Source: Flavobacterium columnare NBRC 100251 = ATCC 23463
GTDB lineage: Bacteria; Bacteroidota; Bacteroidia; Flavobacteriales; Flavobacteriaceae
Direction: 5' to 3'
DNA length: 64,000 bases
Assembly (NCBI RefSeq): GCF_002530675.1
Contig: NZ_PCMX01000002.1
Coordinates: 1 to 64,000 of the forward strand
Below the pieces are notes generated by a model that worked only from the letters and a program-made list of their open reading frames with translations, was not told the DNA's origin and ran no database searches. The position numbers and the translations under genes are program-made. Below, one piece after another: positions 1 through 9,135 of this stretch; positions within the stretch are counted from its first letter, which is position 1; the number at the start of each line of letters is the position of its first letter.

Positions 1-53
1 TTATCTATTATCTATTTTTATTAATTTAAGTTTATAATGGAGTTTTTTTAAAC

Positions 54-863
54 TCATATTAAAATTAAACGCATTAAGAAAAACACTGACGAAATGCTTA
101 TTATTATGGATAAAACTTTGTAATTTTTAGGTTTATCGAGAGTTGTTTTTAGGAAATTTATAGATACAAAATCTTTATTTATCCAATTTTGTGATTTATA
201 TACGAATATAGAATTTAAAACAAAAAGGTGACACGCTGTTGCCATTCTTGAATGAAAGAATTCATTGGATTGAAAAGCTACAATAAATGAGGCTAAATGC
301 ACTATTAATACGGTAGCTTTAGGCAATAATGAATTACTATCTATTAACAGCACTCCTATTAACCAAGAGCAATAAATAAATTGTAATTCAAGGGGTGCAT
401 CATATCCATAAATAAGAATTTTATTATCTGGAGAAAGTATTGTACCTGTACATCTAAAATAGTATATAAAAAGTCCTATTGTTAGTGCAATGGTAGGTAT
501 TAAGTTGTAATAAGTTTTTTTAATGAGTAAGGAAACTAAAAAACCTCCTGATTGAAAAACAAAGAATACGGCAAATAATAGATCAAAAACAAGCATTTCT
601 ATTTTAAAAAATGTGTTGAATTTTAAAGTGATACATATTAGGTTAAAAAAGGTTTCTAGTATAAGTAATCTTTTAATTTCTGATGTTAAATTTTCTTTAT
701 TAAAAAAAGGAATAGCTAGTAATGGAAAAAGTAAACTGATAAAAACCTCATAATAAACGCTTTTTTGAATTATATATTGAATAAAAAAACAATATAATAA
801 GCTTAAAAGGAAAAATAATGAGGTAGTACAGAGTTGGTATTTTTTATTTGATAATGAGGTCAT
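54..863 (-). CDS. Unrecognised polytopic membrane protein
   Basis: The 269-residue product is mostly hydrophobic, with about seven or eight predicted membrane spans. They start near residue 12 and the last runs to the C-terminus (about residues 249-269). There is no cleavable signal and I recognise no catalytic motif. The ATG start is followed by a short polar stretch (MTSLSNKK), and an A-rich AAAGAAAC lies just upstream. The next gene on the same strand (1169-2677) encodes an FAD oxidoreductase. About 300 bp with an inverted-repeat element separate them, so co-transcription is uncertain. It could be an integral membrane enzyme or a transporter fragment; the function is not assigned. Confidence 0.6.
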   Translation of the reverse strand: MTSLSNKKYQLCTTSLFFLLSLLYCFFIQYIIQKSVYYEVFISLLFPLLAIPFFNKENLTSEIKRLLILETFFNLICITLKFNTFFKIEMLVFDLLFAVFFVFQSGGFLVSLLIKKTYYNLIPTIALTIGLFIYYFRCTGTILSPDNKILIYGYDAPLELQFIYCSWLIGVLLIDSNSLLPKATVLIVHLASFIVAFQSNEFFHSRMATACHLFVLNSIFVYKSQNWINKDFVSINFLKTTLDKPKNYKVLSIIISISSVFFLMRLILI

Positions 864-950
864 TTTGTTTCTTTTAAATTAATCTTTCTTTTATCATATT
901 TCGTTAAATGTGTTTGCAAAATGAAACAACAAAATACTAGAAGGCTTATA

Positions 951-1133
951 ATTTATTAGGTGTAATTAATTATACGAATCTCCTCAATTCATAAAATATT
1001 TTATAGATTTTTTAAAAAAGCATGTTGTTTTTTAAAATAATTTTTATTGAAGATGAAGTATTTTTAGACAACACCTCTTTTTATTTTCGAACTACTTAAA
1101 GTACGTAAAAAACAATAATTACACCTAATAAAT
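951..1133. repeat. MITE-like element with 18-bp perfect inverted ends
   Basis: The gap between the membrane protein and the FAD oxidoreductase holds two perfect 18-bp inverted copies: ATTTATTAGGTGTAATTA at 951-968 and its exact reverse complement at 1116-1133. They enclose about 147 bp of AT-rich non-coding sequence. Size, perfect ends and lack of an ORF resemble a miniature inverted-repeat element. No clear target-site duplication flanks it, and no second copy was noticed in the window. The rest of the gap (864-1168) holds nothing else I can support. Confidence 0.5.
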
Positions 1134-1168
1134 CATATTAGTTTGTACATAAATATGTTAAATATTTA

Positions 1169-2677
1169 TTATGCTTCTACTAAATAATTATTTACAATTT
1201 TAGAACAGATTGCTGCATTTTCCATACATCTTTCAATTGTTGAAGGAACTGTCCATACTTGATTTTCATCATTAATCCATTCTCCTGATATAAAAACATT
1301 ATTACAATTAAAAGAATTAATTCCTACCTTGTTGTTATAATCTGGATTTATTAATTCGTTTTCAAATGCCCAAAAATATTTATTGCCATTATCTTCTTTA
1401 ATTATTGGACCATGATGCCAGTCTTTATATTCTTCAAGATTTATTTCTGTGTATTCAAGATACTTTGCTCCTACACCTATATTTAAATTTCCATACATCA
1501 TATCTTTACACATATCTTTTTTTAGTAGTCCCATTTGAAATAATAGTTCTTCTTCTACTTCTTTTATGGTACATTCTATTAAAGGTTTTTTATACAATGG
1601 TCCCCTTTCTTTTTCGGTTTTTGTAGCTGTAATTGAAATGGTAACTTTAACCCCGTTTGAAAACTCCTTATGTGCGTATTTTTTAGTATGGTACAATTTA
1701 TAACTTAGTCCCCATGCAGAATCAGCAATAATTCCAATGGTTTTATTTAAAAACAAATCGGGAACTTCTTTGAAATGAAATTGAAAACCGTGACTTTTTA
1801 TATAACTAACAGATAATCTTTCTGCAATTTTAGGCAGCATTTCTATAACTTGCTTAGGTGGGATTGCTAGGACAAAAGCATCCGCTTCAATGATATTATT
1901 TTTTTCAGAAACGGCATTCAAAGCTTTTCCATTACTAATATTTAATTTTTTAATTCCTTCATTAAAATGAAAGGTTACTCCTTTTTTTCTTAAAAAGTCA
2001 TACCATGGTTGTATCAATGAATCCGATATAGGTCCGTTGAGAGTAATACTTGTTGTATTGGTTTGAGTATATACTTTCTTTTTTGATAAATTTTTATAAT
2101 TAAATAATAATAGGAAATCTCCAGTCTTGGTATTGCCATTACCTCCTATCCAGGTAGATATAATTTTAAGAATAAAAACTGCAAGTTTGGGTCTTTTATC
2201 AAATTCTAAATATTCACGTAAAGGCATATTTAGAGTCTCTTTATCTATTTTATTTACTAATAATTTAGATCTAAACCAATAAATATCTTTTAGAGGGACA
2301 CCTGAGAAAAACAAGGAATTTGCAGATTTTAAGTTGTCTATTAATTGCTCTAAAAAATTAAAAAAATTTCTATTAAAATCCATAAACTTTCTTTCTTTTG
2401 CCCAGTAAAACTGAACATTATTTATAGGTTCAATATTTTTTAATAAGTTGTTCCCCTCATATTCTATTTCATTTAACGTAGTGATGAAGTTCATATTAGA
2501 GGCAAACATTTGCCTGTGTGTGAGTTCTGTTGGTAAACCATTTTCAAAAGTACCAATACATTTTCCTCCAGGCTGATCTTTTGTTTCGTAAACAGTAATC
2601 TCATTTCCTGTTTTAATTAGCTCATGAGCCAATTTAAGTCCTGTAACGCCAGAACCAAAAATTACGATTTTTCTCAT
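1169..2677 (-). CDS. FAD/NAD(P)-binding amine-oxidase-like oxidoreductase
   Basis: A 502-residue flavoprotein of the amine oxidase / phytoene desaturase-like superfamily. The N-terminus carries a Rossmann dinucleotide-binding motif (IFGSGVTGLKLAHEL, residues 6-20), followed by a conserved acidic strand end and a Gly-rich segment (YETKDQPGGK). The C-terminus has the second FAD-contact region (NVFISGEWI, then a helix with ERCMENA), as in desaturases and protoporphyrinogen-oxidase-like enzymes. It probably oxidises or desaturates a hydrophobic or amine substrate. Carotenoid or other polyene metabolism is possible, but no partner gene here proves it. ATG start; complete length. Confidence 0.75.
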   Translation of the reverse strand: MRKIVIFGSGVTGLKLAHELIKTGNEITVYETKDQPGGKCIGTFENGLPTELTHRQMFASNMNFITTLNEIEYEGNNLLKNIEPINNVQFYWAKERKFMDFNRNFFNFLEQLIDNLKSANSLFFSGVPLKDIYWFRSKLLVNKIDKETLNMPLREYLEFDKRPKLAVFILKIISTWIGGNGNTKTGDFLLLFNYKNLSKKKVYTQTNTTSITLNGPISDSLIQPWYDFLRKKGVTFHFNEGIKKLNISNGKALNAVSEKNNIIEADAFVLAIPPKQVIEMLPKIAERLSVSYIKSHGFQFHFKEVPDLFLNKTIGIIADSAWGLSYKLYHTKKYAHKEFSNGVKVTISITATKTEKERGPLYKKPLIECTIKEVEEELLFQMGLLKKDMCKDMMYGNLNIGVGAKYLEYTEINLEEYKDWHHGPIIKEDNGNKYFWAFENELINPDYNNKVGINSFNCNNVFISGEWINDENQVWTVPSTIERCMENAAICSKIVNNYLVEA

Positions 2678-2702
2678 TTGTTTAATTTAGTATGTAAGCA
2701 TA

Positions 2703-2710
2703 CAAAATTA
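2703..2710 (-). promoter_or_regulatory. Putative -7 element for the FAD oxidoreductase
   Basis: On the minus strand TAATTTTG matches the Bacteroidetes -7 consensus TAnnTTTG, 26 bp before the ATG of the oxidoreductase gene. A small palindrome (GTATG-TAAG-CATAC, 2690-2703) sits next to it. No TTG is found at the expected 19-21 bp spacing, so the call is tentative. Confidence 0.3.
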
Positions 2711-2932
2711 AAACATTTTTTTACAATACCGAATTAAAAACCATTGATATTATTTTATTTAACCAAAAAAAACAAAACACACTTTAATTTAACTAACACC
2801 AAGAAACACAATATCTATATAGAATGTTAATATGTTATGTTAATATACAATGTCAATACCGTATATGAAGCTTAACAAAACTTTATTTGAAGTTCAATAA
2901 AATTCTTTGTTTATTTGTGGAAATACTTAGTA

Positions 2933-3640
2933 ATGATTAAAGCCACTAATATTCATAAATACTTTGGACAGCTAAAAGTTTTAAAAAGAGTAAATCTTGA
3001 GATTAAAAAAGGAGAAATTGTATCAATAGTTGGTGCATCTGGAGCAGGAAAAACTACTTTGCTACAAATTTTAGGTACTTTAGATCAACCTAGTTTTAAA
3101 AACAGAAAAGGCGTTAATCTTAGTTCTTCTTTAGAAATTAATGGTCAAGATGTATTAAAAATGAGTGATAAAGAGCTGTCAAAGTTTAGAAATTTAAACC
3201 TTGGTTTTATTTTTCAATTTCATCAACTGTTGCCTGAATTTACTGCATTAGAAAATGTTTGTATTCCTGGTTATATTGCTAAAAGAAAAAAAACAGAAGT
3301 AGAAAATGAAGCTAAAAAATTATTAACTTACTTAGGTTTAGAACACAGAATAAATCATAAACCTATGGAACTATCTGGAGGGGAACAACAGCGTGTTGCG
3401 GTTGCTAGAGCCATGATAAATAAACCTAAAATAATTTTTGCAGATGAACCCTCTGGTAATTTAGATACCACAACAGCAGAGAATCTGCATCAATTATTTT
3501 TTAAACTTCGTGATGAACTAAATCAAACTTTTGTAATTGTTACTCACAATGAAGACCTAGCTGATATGGCTGATCGAAAAATAACAATTGTAGATGGTAA
3601 TATTAAGGATATTCATGATATAGAAGTCGTTCTTGATTAA
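2933..3640 (+). CDS. lolD: Lipoprotein-release ABC transporter ATPase LolD
   Basis: ATP-binding subunit of the LolCDE-type transporter, which extracts lipoproteins from the inner membrane for transfer to the outer membrane. Visible motifs are Walker A (GASGAGKTT), the Q-loop segment [12 protein letters not shown] typical of LolD/MacB ATPases, the ABC signature [15 protein letters not shown], Walker B ([12 protein letters not shown]) and the switch His (VTHNED). I chose the ATG at 2933 over an upstream in-frame TTG because it gives the usual LolD N-terminus ([11 protein letters not shown]). The next gene starts 1 nt after the stop, so translation is probably coupled. The permease partners are not adjacent. 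Confidence 0.9.
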   Translation: MIKATNIHKYFGQLKVLKRVNLEIKKGEIVSIVGASGAGKTTLLQILGTLDQPSFKNRKGVNLSSSLEINGQDVLKMSDKELSKFRNLNLGFIFQFHQLLPEFTALENVCIPGYIAKRKKTEVENEAKKLLTYLGLEHRINHKPMELSGGEQQRVAVARAMINKPKIIFADEPSGNLDTTTAENLHQLFFKLRDELNQTFVIVTHNEDLADMADRKITIVDGNIKDIHDIEVVLD

Positions 3641-3641
3641 A

Positions 3642-4406
3642 ATGGAATTTACAGAATTAAAAAGCTTTTTAGATGAAAAAGTAGATTTATATAATCGTCT
3701 CGATTTTATAGAAAGTGATCCTATACAAATACCTCATTTATTTAGTATCAAAGAAGACATTGAAATAGCTGCTTTTTTAACTGCTACTATAGCTTGGGGA
3801 AATCGAAAAATGATTATAAAAAATGCACAAAAAATGATGAGTTTATTAGGTGATTCTCCCTATGATTTTATTCTCAATCACAATTCTGCACAACTTAACA
3901 AACTTGAATCATTTGTACACAGGACTTTTAATGGGCAGGATTTTATACAATTTATTAAAAGTCTCCAACATATTTATTTACACCATAAAGGATTAGAAAA
4001 TCTCTTTTCTAAACATACTGAAAACAACTCTACGCAAAAAGCAATCAGTGAAGTTAAAAAAGTTTTTTTTGAAATTCCACATACCATAAGATCTCAAAAG
4101 CATCTTTCAGACCCTTTAAATAACTCAGCCGCCAAACGAATTAATATGTTTTTGCGTTGGATGTGTAGACAAGATTCTACTGGTGTTGATTTTGGTCTTT
4201 GGAAAAAAATTTCTCCATCTGCCTTATCATGTCCTTTAGATGTACACTCAGGGAATGTAGCTAGAAAATTAGGGCTCTTAAATCGTAAACAAAATAACGC
4301 TAAAGCTTTGCATGAATTAGACACTAATTTACGTTTGTTAGACCCTAAAGATCCTGTAAAATATGACTTTGCTTTATTTGGATTAGGTGTTTTCGAAGGT
4401 TTTTAA
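3642..4406 (+). CDS. TIGR02757 / DUF2400 family protein
   Basis: About 254 residues, matching the conserved Bacteroidetes family TIGR02757 (DUF2400), whose biochemical role is unknown. Recognisable stretches are the N-terminal AAFLTATIAWGNRKMI, the central RWMCRQDSTGVDFGLW, and PLDVHSGNVARKLGL, which resembles the helix-hairpin-helix/GPD region of DNA glycosylases; that resemblance is my inference. ATG at 3642, one base after the lolD stop, suggests an operon. A short CCCCAAAA...TTTTGGGG hairpin (4444-4471) lies downstream but lacks a T-run. Confidence 0.8.
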   Translation: MEFTELKSFLDEKVDLYNRLDFIESDPIQIPHLFSIKEDIEIAAFLTATIAWGNRKMIIKNAQKMMSLLGDSPYDFILNHNSAQLNKLESFVHRTFNGQDFIQFIKSLQHIYLHHKGLENLFSKHTENNSTQKAISEVKKVFFEIPHTIRSQKHLSDPLNNSAAKRINMFLRWMCRQDSTGVDFGLWKKISPSALSCPLDVHSGNVARKLGLLNRKQNNAKALHELDTNLRLLDPKDPVKYDFALFGLGVFEGF

Positions 4407-4615
4407 TACAATGTCTCTTTTCTAACACTCATTTTTAAAAGTACCCCAAAACAGTATCTAACTTTTTGGGGCAGTGCATTTTGAGGGGAGTGTAATTATA
4501 TGTACCCTCTTTTTTAATTTGTGTAGAATGGATGTTATTTCTAAAAATCACTTTATATTAGGTATATACTCTAAAATTCGTAAGGCAAATAATACCTTCT
4601 ACCCCTAAATACAAT

Positions 4616-5185
4616 TTATCTTTTAATAGGTTCGTATTTATTTGTCTTGTCATTATAACTATATTTAGTCATTATTGACTTATTACTTAAACTAAAATCG
4701 CCATTAGATAATAAACTAAATAAATATCCTTCATTTCTTTTCTTAGAAATAGTCTGCGAAGTAGTCTTTAATCTATCTAAATATTCTATTTCTGTTATAT
4801 CTACCGTCTTTTCGGTATTGGCTAGTAAAAGTGTTTTATTTATAGGATTCCAAATTTGATTTTCATTTAGAGTTGCTAATTCTTTACGTATCGTTGTTTC
4901 TTTTTTTTCTATAGCTTTCCAATTTACATGATAAAACGTGTTGTTTTTAACTTTTAATGGATTAACTTTGATTGTATTTGGTATAAGTTCTGGCTTACTT
5001 TTAGATAAAAGCATACTATCTTTTAATACAATTAAATACAAATCTTTTTTCTTATTAAAAACAACACTAGCTTCTCCATTTTTAGCTAGTAAAAGATTAG
5101 CACCTGTATTGTCAGTAGGTTTCTTTTTTTGAGCAGACATTGAATTCAGCACAAGAAAACTAAACAAAAGAATCATTTTATTCAT
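4616..5185 (-). CDS. Exported hypothetical protein
   Basis: The product of 189 residues begins with a typical signal peptide (MNKMILLFSFLVLNSMSAQ), with cleavage likely after the SA/Q region. The mature part is polar and Lys/Asn-rich, without cysteines or a recognised domain. I took the ATG at 5185 rather than the GTG two codons upstream because the signal peptide starts there. It stands alone on its strand between convergent TIGR02757 and the glycolytic block. Likely periplasmic or surface; function unknown. Confidence 0.55.
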   Translation of the reverse strand: MNKMILLFSFLVLNSMSAQKKKPTDNTGANLLLAKNGEASVVFNKKKDLYLIVLKDSMLLSKSKPELIPNTIKVNPLKVKNNTFYHVNWKAIEKKETTIRKELATLNENQIWNPINKTLLLANTEKTVDITEIEYLDRLKTTSQTISKKRNEGYLFSLLSNGDFSLSNKSIMTKYSYNDKTNKYEPIKR

Positions 5186-5364
5186 AAACACAAATTTTAT
5201 TGGTTATAGATTACGTATTAAGTCACTAAAAAGTCGATTTATTTTGCAAACCTAACTTTAAACAGTAACACATCCTACTGGTAAGGAACCATAACAATAT
5301 AAAACTTTTTTTTAGAAAAAACATGAAATAGGAATATAATTATACTTTTATGAGTACAATTCTC

Positions 5365-5733
5365 CTACTTGGCTATTGCATCTAATAATAACTGTGCGGT
5401 TGCTTCATTAGTTGCTAAAGGCACATTATGTACATCGCAAATTCTTATAAGCATATTAATATCAGGTTCATGCGGATGACTACTCATTGGATCTTTAAAA
5501 AACAAAACCATTTTACATTTTCCAATTGCAATTCTAGCTGCTATTTGTGCATCTCCTCCTAGTGGACCACTTAAAAGTTTTTCTACCTTAATTCCTGTTG
5601 CCTCTACTTTACCACCTGTTGTACCTGTTGCTATAACTTTTATATTTTCTTTTAAAAGTAGATTTAAATTTCGATTTACAAATTGAACCATATCTGCTTT
5701 TTTTCCGTCATGGGCAATTAGTGCTATTTCCAT
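5365..5733 (-). CDS. mgsA: Methylglyoxal synthase
   Basis: Cytosolic enzyme converting dihydroxyacetone phosphate to methylglyoxal and phosphate, a bypass that relieves sugar-phosphate stress. The 122-residue protein shows the family signatures ALIAHDGKK (His8 of the active site), ATGTTG phosphate-binding loop, SGPLGGDAQIAARIA with the catalytic Asp (about residue 61), and FKDPMSSHPHEPD. It starts 5 nt after the stop of the sugar kinase gene, so the two are probably one transcript. Placement downstream of pfkA and gap fits a role at the triose-phosphate node. Confidence 0.93.
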   Translation of the reverse strand: MEIALIAHDGKKADMVQFVNRNLNLLLKENIKVIATGTTGGKVEATGIKVEKLLSGPLGGDAQIAARIAIGKCKMVLFFKDPMSSHPHEPDINMLIRICDVHNVPLATNEATAQLLLDAIAK

Positions 5734-5738
5734 ATTTT

Positions 5739-6590
5739 TTAATTCGTTTGTAAATGGTATGCTATTAATCCATCTATTGGTCTTTGTAGAATTTTACCTA
5801 CTTTCATAGTGTGTTTTTCTAGAGCAGACTTAATTTCATCTTGTAAAAAATAAGCAACAGATCCTATAAAGTGATTAGATAGTTCTTTATAATCATCAAA
5901 CTGTTTGATACTGTTTTCTATAAAACATTCTATTTCTTCTTGTATAATTTGTTTACAAAATGGTTCATTTTTGTATTTTATTAAAAATTCTGTAAACGAT
6001 GCTAAGTAAGCATTTGGATTAGGTTCTTTATATAAGTTTTGCTTAATAACATCTGCATCTAGGTCGTATGAACTTTCAAAGATTTCGACTAATTTTTTAG
6101 GCATTTTATTATAATAATATGCTCTTAATAAATGACGTCCAAAACGATTACCTGAACAATCATCCATTATAATATAGCCTAATGATTGCACTTTTTGATG
6201 CAATAGATGGCCATCAAAATAACTACAATTAGATCCTGTTCCAAGAATACTAACAATAGCTTTTTCTCCTTGTAAAGTTGTAGCATATACAGCTGCGTAA
6301 GTATCTTCGTAGACATTGATTTTTGCATTTAAAAAATATTTTTCAAAAATAGAGCTAAGAAAACTTTTCATACGATCCGTTCCACATCCTGCTCCATAAA
6401 AGTATAAATAAGAAACAGTATCCTTGTTTTTCGTTAACTCTAAATTATCCGTTAAACGTTTTAAAACTTCTGCTTCTGTTAAAATTTCAGGGTTTAAACC
6501 TTGTGTATGTGTAGAAAATAAAATGTTTCCTAATTCATCTATTGCAGTCCAATCTGCCTTAGTCGAGCCGCTGTCAATTATTAATTTCAT
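5739..6590 (-). CDS. BadF/BadG-type ATPase, N-acetylglucosamine kinase-like
   Basis: A 283-residue protein of the ASKHA (actin-like) kinase fold. The N-terminal phosphate loop is IIDSGSTKADW, and the phosphate-2/adenosine-type motif is SILGTGSNCSYFDG (about residues 113-126), followed by GYIIMDDCSGNRFGR. This pattern matches BadF/BadG/BcrA-domain proteins often annotated as N-acetylglucosamine kinase in flavobacteria. It probably phosphorylates an amino sugar in recycling or salvage; the substrate is inferred. It is followed closely by mgsA and preceded by the gap terminator, so it likely has its own promoter in 6591-6750. Confidence 0.75.
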   Translation of the reverse strand: MKLIIDSGSTKADWTAIDELGNILFSTHTQGLNPEILTEAEVLKRLTDNLELTKNKDTVSYLYFYGAGCGTDRMKSFLSSIFEKYFLNAKINVYEDTYAAVYATTLQGEKAIVSILGTGSNCSYFDGHLLHQKVQSLGYIIMDDCSGNRFGRHLLRAYYYNKMPKKLVEIFESSYDLDADVIKQNLYKEPNPNAYLASFTEFLIKYKNEPFCKQIIQEEIECFIENSIKQFDDYKELSNHFIGSVAYFLQDEIKSALEKHTMKVGKILQRPIDGLIAYHLQTN

Positions 6591-6750
6591 TTTTATAATT
6601 TTATCTCTTTATGATTTATTAATAAGAATAAATAAAAACCATCTTAATAAACCTTTCTTTTTTTAATATTTTATATAAATACTTAATATTTTTTTACTAG
6701 TCTTTTTTTTAGTAAATAACATTATCAATCAAGAAATATCGTTTTATTGA

Positions 6751-6791
6751 TAATAAAAAAAATCCCGTTTCATTTAAGAGAAGAAACGGGA
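6751..6791 (-). terminator. Rho-independent terminator after gap
   Basis: Arms TCCCGTTTC (6763-6771) and GAAACGGGA (6783-6791) form a perfect 9-bp stem. On the minus strand it is followed by a run of eight T. It lies 20 nt past the gap stop codon. Confidence 0.85.
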
Positions 6792-6811
6792 GATAAAAAT
6801 AATCATTTTAG

Positions 6812-7813
<1,002 letters not shown>

Positions 7814-7985
7814 CTATTTTTTTTAAAATTCATTTACAATCGTTTATCTGGATTGATTTTCAATATTTTTAATAATTATTTTAAAATTCTTTAGCAACTC
7901 AATATATTTACTCTCATCAATCTGTAGTAATCCGATTTTATATTTTTATATCTAATTTTTATCTTGTGTTGATCTTAATACTTTA

Positions 7986-8975
7986 TTAAGTAGACATGAT
8001 GTCTGAAACTTTAAGCAATTCTTGATCAATTTTAGAATGACCTTTTATAGCTTGTTCTAAAGGCGTTAAAGCTACTTTATCTTCTAACAATCCTACCATA
8101 TAATTGGATTTTCCTTCTAAAAGAGATTCAACTGCTTTTACTCCTAGACGAGCTGCTAATACTCTATCAAAACAAGAAGGGGAACCTCCTCTTTGCATGT
8201 GACCTAACACAGACACTCGAACGTCATATTCTGGTAAATTTTCTTCGACATATTCTTTTAGTTCGAACACATTTTTACCTATTTTATCTCCTTCTGATAC
8301 GACTACTATGCTTGATGATTTGCCTGAAGCTTTACTTCTTTTTAAGGATTCTAATAATCGGTCTAATCCTAAATCTTCCTCGGGAATAAGAATTTCTTCT
8401 GAGCCCGCTCCTATACCCGCATTTAGGGCAATATGGCCAGCATCACGCCCCATTACTTCCACAAAAAAAAGCCTGTTATGTGAACTAGCTGTATCTCTAA
8501 TTTTATCAATAGCTTCTACTACGGTGTTTAGGGCGGTATCATATCCTAATGTATGACTTGTACCATAAATATCATTGTCAATGGTACCGGGAATTCCCAT
8601 TACGGGAAAATTAAATTCTTTATTAAAGATTTCTGCACCGGTAAAGGTTCCATCACCTCCTATTACAACTAGGGCATCTATTTGCGCTTCTTTTATTTTT
8701 TTAAAGGCTAATGTTCTGCCTTCTATGGTTCTAAAATCTTTGGAACGAGCAGATTTAAGTATTGTCCCCCCTTTATCTATTATATGGTTTACGGAACGAG
8801 CACCCATTTCTTTAAAATCTCCTTCTATCATTCCTTGATAACCTCTATAAATACCTATACATTCTATATTATAAAAGGCACACGTTCTTACAACAGATCG
8901 AATTGCCGCATTCATTCCTGGGGAATCTCCACCTGAGGTTAAGACTCCTATTTTCTTTATACTTTTATTTGACAT
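7986..8975 (-). CDS. pfkA: ATP-dependent 6-phosphofructokinase
   Basis: Catalyses the committed step of glycolysis, fructose-6-phosphate to fructose-1,6-bisphosphate. The 329-residue protein has the N-terminal GVLTSGGDSPGMNAAIR, the ATP-binding GGDGTFTGA, the catalytic PGTIDNDI with the usual Asp pair, and VMGRDAGHIAL. The Gly after GGDG favours ATP rather than pyrophosphate as donor (family knowledge). ATG start. It heads the minus-strand pfkA-gap-kinase-mgsA block. Confidence 0.96.
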   Translation of the reverse strand: MSNKSIKKIGVLTSGGDSPGMNAAIRSVVRTCAFYNIECIGIYRGYQGMIEGDFKEMGARSVNHIIDKGGTILKSARSKDFRTIEGRTLAFKKIKEAQIDALVVIGGDGTFTGAEIFNKEFNFPVMGIPGTIDNDIYGTSHTLGYDTALNTVVEAIDKIRDTASSHNRLFFVEVMGRDAGHIALNAGIGAGSEEILIPEEDLGLDRLLESLKRSKASGKSSSIVVVSEGDKIGKNVFELKEYVEENLPEYDVRVSVLGHMQRGGSPSCFDRVLAARLGVKAVESLLEGKSNYMVGLLEDKVALTPLEQAIKGHSKIDQELLKVSDIMST

Positions 8976-9135
8976 TAAAAAAGGATTTTCAGAATAAGTA
9001 AAGTTACGAACACTCTCTTTACTTAAAAATGATAAATATTATTTTTTTTAAGCGTTTTTTACAATCAAAAAGTAATGAAGATTTATAAAACTCTCAAAGA
9101 GGATCTAAGATACTATTTTTTATAGAAATAAACAA

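Noticed and set aside
2824-2846. Direct repeat ATGTTAATAT upstream of lolD
   Set aside because: Two 10-bp copies in very AT-rich DNA are easily chance; no promoter pattern is tied to them.
4444-4471. CCCCAAAA...TTTTGGGG hairpin as a terminator after the TIGR02757 gene
   Set aside because: The stem is good but no T-run follows on either strand.
8308-8838. Open frames antisense to pfkA
   Set aside because: They lie fully opposite a conserved gene and show no family features; similar antisense frames inside tsaD, hutI and the helicase genes were also left out.
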